Source: Rhizobiaceae bacterium
GTDB taxonomy: Bacteria; Pseudomonadota; Alphaproteobacteria; Rhizobiales; Rhizobiaceae
NCBI GenBank assembly: GCA_021648425.1
Contig: JAKISV010000011.1
Location: 1 to 29,057, forward strand
Length of the DNA stretch: 29,057 nt
Direction of reading: 5' to 3'
Both the position numbers and the translations under genes were made by a program. This document shows positions 16,465 to 24,167 of the stretch, piece by piece. Position 1 is the first letter of the stretch. Every line of letters begins with the position of its first letter. The notes beneath the pieces were generated by a model. The model searched no databases and had not been told where the DNA came from. It saw only the letters and a program-made list of their open reading frames with translations.

Positions 16465-17886
16465 TCAATCCGGTAAAGCAACATCAGCAATTCTTGCAAT
16501 TGTTTCTTTTGCCCCGAACAATTCCATAACTTCAAAAACACCGGGCGCGGAGGGGGTGCCGGCAACCGCGCAGCGAATGGGTTGGGCAATTTTTCCCAGT
16601 TTTAATTCCTTGCTTTCGCAATATTCGCGAACCACCTCACTCAAGGCTTCTGCATTCCATTGCGTGATATTCTTCAAGTAAGGTAATAATTCTGCCAGCA
16701 CAGCCCTGGCTTCAACATCAAGAAATTTATTTGCTTTTTCATCAAGCTTTATTGGTCTTTGTGAAAAAACAAAACCGGTGGCCAGAGCCAACTCATTTAA
16801 GGTTTTTACCTTTTCTTTTGACAGACCGATCGCTTTTTCCAACAAATTTGAATGGTAGTTGCTGATAGGTTCAACCAGATGGGTCGCTTCTTCGAGATAA
16901 CGGGCATTGGCCAGCAGTTGGGTCAGTAGTTCGCTGTTATCGCTGGCTTTAATGTACACGCCATTGATATATTCCAGTTTTTTGAAATCAAATTGCGAGG
17001 CGCCTTTACCAATGGCGTCAATATCAAACCACTCAATCATCTGCTCCAACGAAATTATTTCATCATCACCATGGGACCAGCCCAGCCGAACCAGATAATT
17101 TTTCATGGCCTGAGGCAAAAATCCCATTGCCCGATAGGCATCAACCCCCAGCGCGCCGTGGCGCTTTGAGAGTTTTGCGCCATCTGAGCCGTGTATCAGC
17201 GGTATATGCACCATTACAGGTACTTCCCAGCCCAGTGCTTTGTAGAGCAATATTTGTCTTGCTGCGTTGGTCAGATGGTCGTCGCCTCGAATAATATGAG
17301 TAATTCCCATATCATGATCATCAACAACAACCGCGTGCATATAGGTCGCACTGCCATCAGAACGCAGCAGCACCATGTCATCAAGGTCTTTGTTATTAAA
17401 ACTGACATCACCCTGGACAAGATCATTGACGATGGTGCTGCCTTCGAGCGGTGTTTTCAAACGTATTACCGGTTTTGCATCGTGTGGAGCCAATGAGGGA
17501 TCACGCTCGCGCCAGGGGTAGTGCATTGGCGCTGATTGTTCGCGCGCTTCCTTTCGCAATTGCTCCAATTCATCCGTGCTGGAATAACAATAATAAGCTT
17601 CTCCGGATTTAAGCAGTTGCAGGGCAATGTCGCGGTGGTGCGCAGCCCGGGAGAATTGCGATAGAGCGTCGCCATCCCAATCGATACCCAGCCACTTTAG
17701 CCCGTCAAATATCGCATCTGTTGCCTCATCAGTGGACCGCTTGCGGTCTGTATCTTCAACCCGCAACAGCATTTTCCCGCCGTTGGCTTTTGCATAAAGC
17801 CAGTTGAAAAGTGCGGTGCGCGCGCCTCCAATATGTAGAAAACCGGTGGGAGAAGGTGCAAAACGGGTAACTACGCGATCAGGCAT
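16465..17886 (-). CDS. gltX: glutamyl-tRNA synthetase
   Basis: GltX charges tRNA-Glu and, in bacteria without GlnRS, also tRNA-Gln for later amidation. The 473-residue class I synthetase has RFAPSPTGFLHIGGARTALF (8-27) with the HIGH-type HIGG at 18-21, and the KMSKS counterpart KLSKR at 238-242. The anticodon-binding C-terminus is complete. Alphaproteobacteria often carry two GltX paralogues; this one is the copy linked to gltA. It is divergent from comEC with 175 bases between. The ribosome site is weak. Confidence 0.96.
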   Translation of the reverse strand: MPDRVVTRFAPSPTGFLHIGGARTALFNWLYAKANGGKMLLRVEDTDRKRSTDEATDAIFDGLKWLGIDWDGDALSQFSRAAHHRDIALQLLKSGEAYYCYSSTDELEQLRKEAREQSAPMHYPWRERDPSLAPHDAKPVIRLKTPLEGSTIVNDLVQGDVSFNNKDLDDMVLLRSDGSATYMHAVVVDDHDMGITHIIRGDDHLTNAARQILLYKALGWEVPVMVHIPLIHGSDGAKLSKRHGALGVDAYRAMGFLPQAMKNYLVRLGWSHGDDEIISLEQMIEWFDIDAIGKGASQFDFKKLEYINGVYIKASDNSELLTQLLANARYLEEATHLVEPISNYHSNLLEKAIGLSKEKVKTLNELALATGFVFSQRPIKLDEKANKFLDVEARAVLAELLPYLKNITQWNAEALSEVVREYCESKELKLGKIAQPIRCAVAGTPSAPGVFEVMELFGAKETIARIADVALPD

Positions 17887-18061
17887 GGGGCAGGGCTCTT
17901 GCGGGTTGTTAAGACATTGTCAGATTTTGAATTTGGTAATGGCTGAATGGTGATGTAGCATAAAAACCTTTCCAGGCAAGACTTTCGTTGTTTGACGCAA
18001 AATCTCTGCCTGGTACAGCCGCAATCTGCGCGGCTGTGTTAGTGCCGCGTGTGGGGACACG

Positions 18062-20449
18062 ATGAAAAAGTGGGATGACGATGGCAAATTGCGCGAAGAA
18101 CATTCGCGCCCTGATTTACAGCCGGTGGTCTGGTTTAAAACCGGTATGCGAAATTTGGCGCGCACAAAATTGCGCCACACTATGCGCAGGAATGCTGTGC
18201 GTGGTTTATTTACACCCAACAAACAGCCATTAGCGCTTCGCATTGATGTAAAAATTGCCGGTCTTCTGGATTCCTTCCAGCGTATGGTGGCTTTAGAGAG
18301 TTCCCATGGAACGCTGTTTCATTTCGCGCCATTTATCTTCGGGTTGGGAATAGTCGCCTATTTTCTTGCACCGGGCGAACCCGTGAAAATTGTATTGATT
18401 ACATCATTTTTAGTCAGCGCAGCAGTAGCATCTCTCATTCAGAACCATGGCAAACTATGGGTGTGCATATGTGCGCTCGCGTTGTTTTTTGGTGGAATGA
18501 GTGCCGGGAAAATTCGAACCGACCAGGTGAATACCCGTGTGCCGGTTCAACAAACCACAGGGAAAATATCCGGAACGATTATTGAAGTTACACGCAATCA
18601 GCGAGGCTCGGTGCGCTATCTGATAAAACCGAAACTGATAGAAGGCATCAATGCGCAACAACTGCCCAACTACATTCGTTTGTCAGCCTCATCAAAACAT
18701 CGCCGCGGCAGTCCGGGAGAAACGATTTCCGGACTAGCCAGAATGCAGCCGATTTCCGGCCCTGCTTATCCGGGCAGTTTCAATTTTTCTTTCAATTCCT
18801 GGTATAACGGCCTTGGTGCCAGTGGCTTTTTTATGGGCGCGCCGGTTACGGTAGCGCAAAAAGCTAATGCTGGTTACCCAACTTCAATGCAATTTCGAAT
18901 ATTCATCAACAAATTTCGTATCACCATCAGCAATAAGATACGTGCAGCGTTGCCGGGTGAAAGCGGTGATATTGCTGTGGCGCTGATTATCGGTGACAGA
19001 ACCGGGATCGACCGCGATACCAGCGAATCTTTGCGTAACTCAGGCCTCGCCCATGTGCTTGCCATATCGGGGATGCACATGGCGTTGGTAAGTCTGACAA
19101 TGATCTGGATGGTGCGGCTTTTGCTGGCAATGAATATGCGACTTGCGGTTACCAGACCAATAAAGAACTGGGCGGCCATCGCTGGTTTTGTCGTTGCTAC
19201 TTCCTATCTGGCAATTTCGGGAATGGGTGTAGCTACGCAACGCGCGTGGATCATGATCAGCGTTATGTTACTGGCGGCGATCATCAACAGAAAATCTGTC
19301 ACCCTTCGCGGTGTTGCACTGGCAGCGCTGGTGATATTGGCAATTCAACCGGAGTCTTTGCTGCTACCGGGTTTCCAGATGTCTTTTGCTGCGGTTGCCG
19401 GCATTGTGGCGGCCTACGAATGGCTGGAGGGAAGGAAAAAGAAGAATGCGGAAAAACCGCGAGCCAATGCCGTTTTCAGGTTTTTTGGTACGCTGATATT
19501 TACCAGCCTGATTGCCGGGTTGGCCACTTCTTTGTTTGCGGCATACCATTTTCAGCGGATAGCGCCATTGGGAGTTTTAACTAATTTACTGGCGATGCCG
19601 CTGGTTTCGGCAATTGTCATGCCTTCTGCTTTATTATCTGTTTTGGCGATGCCCTACGGATTTGAGCAATTGACACTGGTCCCCATGGGGAGAGGGATAG
19701 ATTGGGTAATTTCGATTTCAGATTACGTAAACACACTGGGTGGCAAAGGGATAACCGGCCAGCTTGGGGCTTCGGTTTTGCCACTGGCTTTTATTGGTCT
19801 GTTTTTTTTAACAATGTTGAAAAGCCGCTTGCGTCTGATCGGAGTTGTTATTCTAGCTTCTTCCTATTTCTTCTGGTCTGGCCCCCCTGTGCCGGATGTT
19901 CTTCTGGCGGAAAATGGGCGGGCAATTGCTGTTAAAGGTGAACGCGATAAACTGGTGATGTTATATCCCAGGCGCAACAAATTTGTACGCGATATTTGGC
20001 TTAGGGCATTTTCGCGTGATGAGCAGGGCAAGTCCGAAGAGCGCGAAAGCTGCAACAAGGATATTTGTATTGCAACCACTTTGCAGGGGGCGAAGGTTTA
20101 TGTTGTGTATGATCCAGATCTTCTACCTTTAGCCTGCGAGCGTGCTGATATTCTTCTGGCCCCCAGATTGCGATGGGTAAATTGCAGAGGTAATAAACCT
20201 TCACTGATAGTCAGGCGTGGCCAACTGGAAGAATTTGGTGCCCACGCGATTTATCTGGAAAGGATTTCACCGATAGCGGGGAATGAAAGTGAACAGGCAT
20301 CAGCACAGATAGAAATACTGATATCGGGTGGTTCGAGCAGCGCAATCAAACCGGGCTTTAAAATCACCAGTGTAAAAACGGCCATCATAAACACTATTCG
20401 CCCCTGGAACCGGCATCGCGAGGGCAGGGCTGACTATCTCCAAGATTAG
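18062..20449 (+). CDS. comEC: ComEC/Rec2 family DNA uptake channel protein
   Basis: ComEC forms the inner-membrane channel for single-stranded DNA entry in natural transformation. The 795-residue protein has an N-terminal OB-like part between two early helices (about 90-280), then the competence domain with GDRTGI (311-316), HVLAISGMHMALVS (331-344) and ATQRAWIM (391-398), and about ten membrane segments to near 640. The C-terminal part (about 650-795) aligns in position with the beta-lactamase-like domain of other ComEC proteins, but I see no HxHxDH metal motif, so it appears catalytically degenerate. GGGGA precedes the ATG. The first 60 residues look unusual and a later start is possible. 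It is convergent with lexA. Confidence 0.9.
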   Translation: MKKWDDDGKLREEHSRPDLQPVVWFKTGMRNLARTKLRHTMRRNAVRGLFTPNKQPLALRIDVKIAGLLDSFQRMVALESSHGTLFHFAPFIFGLGIVAYFLAPGEPVKIVLITSFLVSAAVASLIQNHGKLWVCICALALFFGGMSAGKIRTDQVNTRVPVQQTTGKISGTIIEVTRNQRGSVRYLIKPKLIEGINAQQLPNYIRLSASSKHRRGSPGETISGLARMQPISGPAYPGSFNFSFNSWYNGLGASGFFMGAPVTVAQKANAGYPTSMQFRIFINKFRITISNKIRAALPGESGDIAVALIIGDRTGIDRDTSESLRNSGLAHVLAISGMHMALVSLTMIWMVRLLLAMNMRLAVTRPIKNWAAIAGFVVATSYLAISGMGVATQRAWIMISVMLLAAIINRKSVTLRGVALAALVILAIQPESLLLPGFQMSFAAVAGIVAAYEWLEGRKKKNAEKPRANAVFRFFGTLIFTSLIAGLATSLFAAYHFQRIAPLGVLTNLLAMPLVSAIVMPSALLSVLAMPYGFEQLTLVPMGRGIDWVISISDYVNTLGGKGITGQLGASVLPLAFIGLFFLTMLKSRLRLIGVVILASSYFFWSGPPVPDVLLAENGRAIAVKGERDKLVMLYPRRNKFVRDIWLRAFSRDEQGKSEERESCNKDICIATTLQGAKVYVVYDPDLLPLACERADILLAPRLRWVNCRGNKPSLIVRRGQLEEFGAHAIYLERISPIAGNESEQASAQIEILISGGSSSAIKPGFKITSVKTAIINTIRPWNRHREGRADYLQD

Positions 20450-20575
20450 GCAATACATAGCCTTCCGGATTTAGTCAGTCATATTTCAACTTTCAACAAC
20501 CTCGCAATTGAAAAAAGCAGATAGCTGTCGATGAAAAGCGTACAGTAAAACCCTAAAGCGCATTCTTTAAACCGC

Positions 20576-21415
20576 TTATTGGTAACGCCTGATCAAGCCT
20601 ACCAGGCGGCCCTGAATTTTAACGCGCTGCTGGTCGAATAATCTGGTTTCAAAGGCCGGATTTGCAGCCTCTAGTGCGATTGAATTACCCTGGCGTCTAA
20701 AGCGTTTTAGCGTTGCTTCTTCATCATCGACAAGGGCAACGACAATATCACCAGCGCTGGCGCTGTTGGTTTTGTGCAAAATTACTGTATCGCCATCATG
20801 AATACCCGCATCGATCATTGATTCACCATCCACCTCCAGCGCGAAGTGCTCGCCTGAGCCTATCATGTCGGGGGGAACAGCCATGGAGTGACTGTGATTT
20901 TCAATAGCAGATAAAGGCACTCCGGCAGCGATGCGTCCCATCACCGGAATTTGCAGGCTGGCTTTATCAGCAGAGCCTGTATCATAGCTGGATTGAGCAG
21001 TTTCGCCAAATTCTCCTGAGACCACATTGCTGTCAGAATTATCACGTGGCTGACTATCGCTTGAAGAGGCAAGCCCGCCATCAATAATGCTTGGTGTGAA
21101 ACCACGCCGGGCAAGTGCTGAAATATTTTGTACGTCAGAAGTCGGGTTTAAATCACCAACAGCGCCACTGGCGGCTCCATTGGAGTTTCCACCAACATAA
21201 CCATCAGGGAGTCTGATAATCTCCAACGCTCTTGCCCGGTTAGGCAGACGTCGGATAAACCCGCGTTCTTCAAGGGCTGTAATTAACCGATGAATGCCGG
21301 ATTTTGATTTCAGCTCAAGCGCATCCTTCATCTCATCAAAAGAAGGAGGAACCCCTTCCTGCTGTAATCGATCGTTGATAAAAAGCAGCAATTCACGCTG
21401 TTTTCTGGTTAACAT
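20576..21415 (-). CDS. lexA: LexA SOS repressor
   Basis: LexA represses DNA-damage genes and self-cleaves with RecA on single-stranded DNA. Residues 1-70 are the winged helix DNA-binding domain (MLTRKQRELLLFINDRLQQE). The C-terminal domain has the Ala164-Gly165 cleavage site (GRIAAGVP), Ser199 (GESMIDAG) and Lys237 (EEATLKRF) as the catalytic pair. The linker, about residues 71-150, is long and rich in Ser, Gly and Asp; at 279 residues the protein exceeds both E. coli (202) and usual rhizobial lengths (about 240). AGGAG precedes the ATG. Its promoter contains an SOS box, so autoregulation is expected. Confidence 0.96.
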   Translation of the reverse strand: MLTRKQRELLLFINDRLQQEGVPPSFDEMKDALELKSKSGIHRLITALEERGFIRRLPNRARALEIIRLPDGYVGGNSNGAASGAVGDLNPTSDVQNISALARRGFTPSIIDGGLASSSDSQPRDNSDSNVVSGEFGETAQSSYDTGSADKASLQIPVMGRIAAGVPLSAIENHSHSMAVPPDMIGSGEHFALEVDGESMIDAGIHDGDTVILHKTNSASAGDIVVALVDDEEATLKRFRRQGNSIALEAANPAFETRLFDQQRVKIQGRLVGLIRRYQ

Positions 21416-21560
21416 CTGGCCTATCTCCTAGCGTCATTTAAATTTCTGCTTTACTGGATTCCAAATTAGATTCCATCATGTGTCTACCAGGCAAAACAAA
21501 CCAACTTGCCTGCATTTGCCCTATATTGGTAAGGAATCAATCTGAACAAACTGTTTATGT

Positions 21561-21589
21561 ACTATACATGTTCTGTAAATGTTCCGCAA
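21561..21589 (-). promoter_or_regulatory. lexA promoter with embedded SOS box
   Basis: On the minus strand TTGCGG (21584-21589) and TATAGT (21561-21566) are separated by exactly 17 bases. The alphaproteobacterial LexA site GAAC-N7-GAAC, at 21570-21584, fills the spacer, so bound LexA would block RNA polymerase. The leader to the lexA ATG is about 140 bases. Only one SOS box was seen. Confidence 0.85.
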
Positions 21590-21629
21590 GTGCCTTGCTT
21601 AAATTAGGTAGAAGGCGCTTTAGCGTCGC

Positions 21630-21657
21630 AAAACATCTTTTGATGCTTAGGTGTTTT
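21630..21657. terminator. terminator-like hairpin between lexA promoter and tRNA fragment
   Basis: AAAACATC (21630-21637) pairs with GGTGTTTT (21650-21657) with one wobble and a 12-base loop; more Ts follow on the plus strand and As precede, so it could act on either strand. It may be the original terminator of the tRNA-Lys transcript before the insertion. Confidence 0.4.
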
Positions 21658-21697
21658 TTGATTGGGGGATTACAGTGAAATTGTGGACTAAGAAAAT

Positions 21698-21746
21698 TGG
21701 TGAGCCCTGACGGGCTCGAACCGTCGACATCCTGATTAAAAGTCAA
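21698..21746 (-). repeat. 3' fragment of tRNA-Lys, attachment-site-like direct repeat
   Basis: These 49 bases are identical to 22949-22997, the 3' part of the intact tRNA-Lys gene from the anticodon arm through the T arm, acceptor strand and CCA. The identity stops sharply just 5' of the anticodon arm. Elements that integrate into a tRNA 3' end leave this pattern: a rebuilt tRNA at one end and the displaced 3' copy at the other. Confidence 0.85.
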
Positions 21747-21801
21747 ATAAGTTCAATCATAAGATGTTGAAATGTATATGTTATTCGCGTTGTGTTAACC
21801 G

Positions 21802-21821
21802 AGTGTGTGCCAAAGTGTGTG
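21802..21821 (+). repeat. tandem 8-base direct repeat near the tRNA fragment
   Basis: AGTGTGTG occurs at 21802-21809 and 21814-21821, separated by CCAA, about 55 bases inside the repeat-bounded interval. Spaced short direct repeats next to an attachment core resemble integrase arm-binding sites; this is a guess. Confidence 0.35.
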
Positions 21822-22252
21822 AGAGTAATAGGGCGTTTTGATGATGAATGAGACTATTTCTCCATCGGGAAACTGTTGCTAGTTGGATTCGTATTATAAA
21901 ATATTATGGACGAGTTTTGAAAGTTGACCAACGGCGGCAATGTGGACAAATTAACCACCAACTATCAGATGGATATTCATTCTGCGACACGATGGGCAAG
22001 TCTGTTTTGTGTCAAAAACAGTCATTTGACGACATTCTCGGCAACATTTGCGAATTGTCCTTGTAATACCGTTCAAAGGCTGCCATCTACACATTATCGA
22101 CTTTGGCCGGACGACTTGGCTGCTGCGCTATGAGCTAATCTGGTGCATTCTGAATTCTTCCAAAAATCAATCGATGAATTAGTAGACTTACGCACATGCA
22201 ATTGCGTGTTCGTTGGTTGTTTGAGAAACCATGTTTCAGATAAGGAAATTCT
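21822..22252. other. non-coding stretch before cspA
   Basis: I see no recognisable gene in these 431 bases; short open stretches on both strands have no family resemblance. The part nearest cspA has small stems, such as ACGCA/TGCGT at about 22190-22209 and TGGTT/AACCA at about 22214-22232, and probably includes the structured leader usual for cold-shock genes. Confidence 0.4.
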
Positions 22253-22462
22253 ATGGAAACAGGTACAGTTAAATTTTATAATGACCAAAAAGGCTTTGGC
22301 TTTATTGCTCCCGACAATGGTGGGGCAGATGCTTTTGTCCATGCAACTGCACTTGAGCGTGCAGGCATTCAAGGTCTCTCCGAAGGTGATAAAGTGTCTT
22401 TCGATACCGAAAAAGACAAACGCACTGGCAAGGCCGCCGTTGCCAATATCCAGATGGCTTGA
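22253..22462 (+). CDS. CspA-family cold shock protein
   Basis: Small single-domain proteins of this family bind RNA and single-stranded DNA and melt RNA structure, at low temperature or in stationary phase. The 69-residue product has METGTVKFYNDQKGFGFIAP with RNP1 (KGFGFI, 13-18), then RNP2 (AFVHAT, about 27-32), and the closing VSFDTEKDKRTGKAAVANI. AAGGAA lies just before the ATG. It is the only gene I recognise within the interval bounded by the tRNA-Lys repeats. The exact paralogue (cspA or another csp) cannot be told from sequence alone. Confidence 0.95.
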   Translation: METGTVKFYNDQKGFGFIAPDNGGADAFVHATALERAGIQGLSEGDKVSFDTEKDKRTGKAAVANIQMA

Positions 22463-22948
22463 CCATCTTGGGAAAAACCAATTTTCAGTAGATTGAGATT
22501 TCCCCACTCAGACATGCAGGAGCTACCTATTTCATAGAGGTGGTTCCTGTGTAGAAGAGGCGCAATAAGCGCATCCGCATGCGCAACAACTTTACTATGA
22601 GAAAGCCAAATTTCACTGAGAATGTCCGGATCTCGCCGGTCATCTTCTGCCTCACTCTATTTTTGAACCCAACGGCAGCAACGCGGAGAGGCTGTGTGAT
22701 GCGCTTAAATTGGTACAAATAACCATGTTAAAATGAATATCCAATGTGGCATTGGAAATTCATTTTTGTAAATTGGTTCAAGAAGGTATTTTCAATCAGG
22801 TATTGAAAATCAGTTATCCCCATTCCCTTTTCTTAACCCGTCATTGTATACCTAATAGAGTGTGGCAATATTCCGCCGCAGGGAAGTAGCATATACAACT
22901 AAGGTAAAACCGCGCTCATTTAGCCGCAAGGCGATAGCGGCAGAAAAA
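22463..22948. other. non-coding stretch between cspA and tRNA-Lys
   Basis: These 486 bases contain no gene I recognise. They hold the long hairpin at 22517-22549 and a perfect GCGCAT-CCGC-ATGCGC inverted repeat at 22569-22584. A 63-residue minus-strand open frame at 22527-22718 has no family resemblance. Confidence 0.4.
22517..22549 (+). repeat. 12-bp hairpin downstream of cspA
   Basis: CAGGAGCTACCT (22517-22528) pairs along its full length with AGGTGGTTCCTG (22538-22549), with two G-T wobbles on RNA and a nine-base loop. No T run follows, so it looks like a stabilising 3' structure or a small RNA element rather than a simple terminator. Confidence 0.5.
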
Positions 22949-23024
22949 TGGTGAGCCCTGACGGGCTCGAACCGTCGACATCCTGATTAAAAGTCAAGCG
23001 CTCTACCAACTGAGCTAAGGGCTC
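22949..23024 (-). tRNA. tRNA-Lys (anticodon UUU)
   Basis: The 76-base minus-strand gene folds as a full cloverleaf. The acceptor strands GAGCCCT and AGGGCTC pair, the D arm is GCTC...GAGC, the anticodon arm is CTTGA-CTTTTAA-TCAGG with UUU at 22989-22991, and the T arm GACGG-TTCGAGC-CCGTC pairs perfectly. CCA is encoded. A TTTTT run directly after CCA may end transcription. Its 3' 49 bases are duplicated at 21698-21746. Confidence 0.97.
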
Positions 23025-23426
23025 ACTCTTCTCAATTGACTGACAAATTGCCAATGGCGATTTGCATGAATTGAGTTGGTGTTTGAATATTACCCAAAAG
23101 GTTATATTCAATTCATGACCGGCAATGATACTGTCAAATCATGACGCTGCGGTTTGGTGGCCGAAGTTGGCGATACATAGGCTTGGAGAGTGTTTTGGTC
23201 AAGTGGGAACGTGCGAAAAACCAAAATATAATATTGGTACATGAAAAGGCTATTTGCAGATAACCGGCAATAAACTTCAGGATTTTCCGCCTGTTTTGTA
23301 TTTTAGAGAATATGACTATGTTGATCACGAAATGCTTCGCGAAATGGTTACTTTTCAATTGGCTGGATTTGGATTAATCAAAAAGCCGTGCTGGTGTTTG
23401 TGCTGGCGATAATAAAGGAATAAAAA
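23025..23426. other. region between tRNA-Lys and ccdA
   Basis: No firm gene. A nine-pair hairpin (CAAATTGCC 23044-23052 with GGCGATTTG 23056-23064, one wobble, three-base loop) lies upstream of the tRNA and may overlap its promoter. On the plus strand a reading frame runs from about 23242 to a stop at 23412. It includes LQDFPPVLYFREYDYVDHEM and a second half ending CWCLCWR. It has no ATG near its beginning and I do not recognise it; it may be a gene remnant. Confidence 0.35.
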
Positions 23427-24158
23427 TTGCAAGAAGCCGCTTATCTGACTGCCCTGTTTGCGGGTATGATTTCCTTTATTTCTCCGTGCGTGTTGCCGCT
23501 GGTGCCGCCCTATATGTGTTATATGGCCGGTTCTTCTATTTCACAACTTAATGAAAATATCGCCCAGGACAAAAAGCTACGGGCAAAAATACTCACCAAT
23601 TCAATTCTGTTTGTATTGGGGTTCACCACAGTTTTTGTCGCTCTGGGGGCTGGCGCCTCTTCAATTTCCCAGTATTTGCGCGCCAATATGGATACACTGG
23701 CGATCATTGCCGGGGTATTTATCATTGTAATGGGGTTGCATTTTCTAGGTATATTCAAAATCGGTTTTCTTAATCGGGAAGTAAGATTTCAGTCCAGCGG
23801 CACAGGGTATGCCGGTTCTTATGTAATGGGACTGGCATTCGCCTTTGGCTGGACGCCGTGCATTGGGCCGGTGCTCGGGGTTATTTTGGGCATTGCAGCG
23901 ACACTTGATACTGTCGGGCAGGGAGCATTGTTGCTGGGTATCTATTCAGCCGGGCTGGGAGTACCTTTCATTCTGGCCGCATTTTTTGTTAAGCCGTTTT
24001 TATCCTGGTTGGCAAAATTCAAGAAAAACCTCGGCAAAGTCGAGAAGGTCATGGGAAGCCTGCTGGTGCTGACCGGCATTTTGTTTATCACCGGCGGCAT
24101 GCAGACAATGGCCTGGTGGATGCTTGAAATGTTTCCCGGCCTGGCACTTGTGGGTTAA
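23427..24158 (+). CDS. ccdA: CcdA/DsbD-type thiol-disulfide transmembrane transporter
   Basis: CcdA moves reducing equivalents from cytoplasmic thioredoxin across the inner membrane to periplasmic thioredoxin-like proteins, for cytochrome c maturation. The 243-residue protein has six membrane segments and the paired redox cysteines: Cys21 in FISPCVLPLVPPY and Cys145 in GWTPCIGPVLG. The start is a TTG with AAGGA about eight bases upstream; the Met at residue 14 would cut the first helix. No other cytochrome c genes are adjacent. The IS5-family element begins ten bases after the stop. Confidence 0.93.
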   Translation: MQEAAYLTALFAGMISFISPCVLPLVPPYMCYMAGSSISQLNENIAQDKKLRAKILTNSILFVLGFTTVFVALGAGASSISQYLRANMDTLAIIAGVFIIVMGLHFLGIFKIGFLNREVRFQSSGTGYAGSYVMGLAFAFGWTPCIGPVLGVILGIAATLDTVGQGALLLGIYSAGLGVPFILAAFFVKPFLSWLAKFKKNLGKVEKVMGSLLVLTGILFITGGMQTMAWWMLEMFPGLALVG

Positions 24159-24167
24159 CATAACTTA

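Larger units (their letters stand above)
21698..22997. mobile_element. candidate decayed tRNA-Lys-integrated element carrying cspA
   Basis: The interval is bounded by the two 49-base tRNA-Lys repeats, 1251 bases apart. It holds a cold-shock gene (22253-22462) and otherwise no gene I recognise. No integrase is visible on either strand, so it is either a remnant after deletion or a small element mobilised in trans. The boundaries are directly seen; the mobile origin is inferred. Confidence 0.6.

Noticed and set aside
16078..16476. 132-residue hydrophobic plus-strand open frame across the gltA start region
   Set aside because: It overlaps the start of gltA antisense and the gltX end, has no ribosome site and resembles no family; it looks like a by-product.
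21924..22133. 69-residue plus-strand frame in the tRNA-bounded interval
   Set aside because: No ribosome site and no recognisable family. I considered an integrase remnant but saw no tyrosine recombinase motif.
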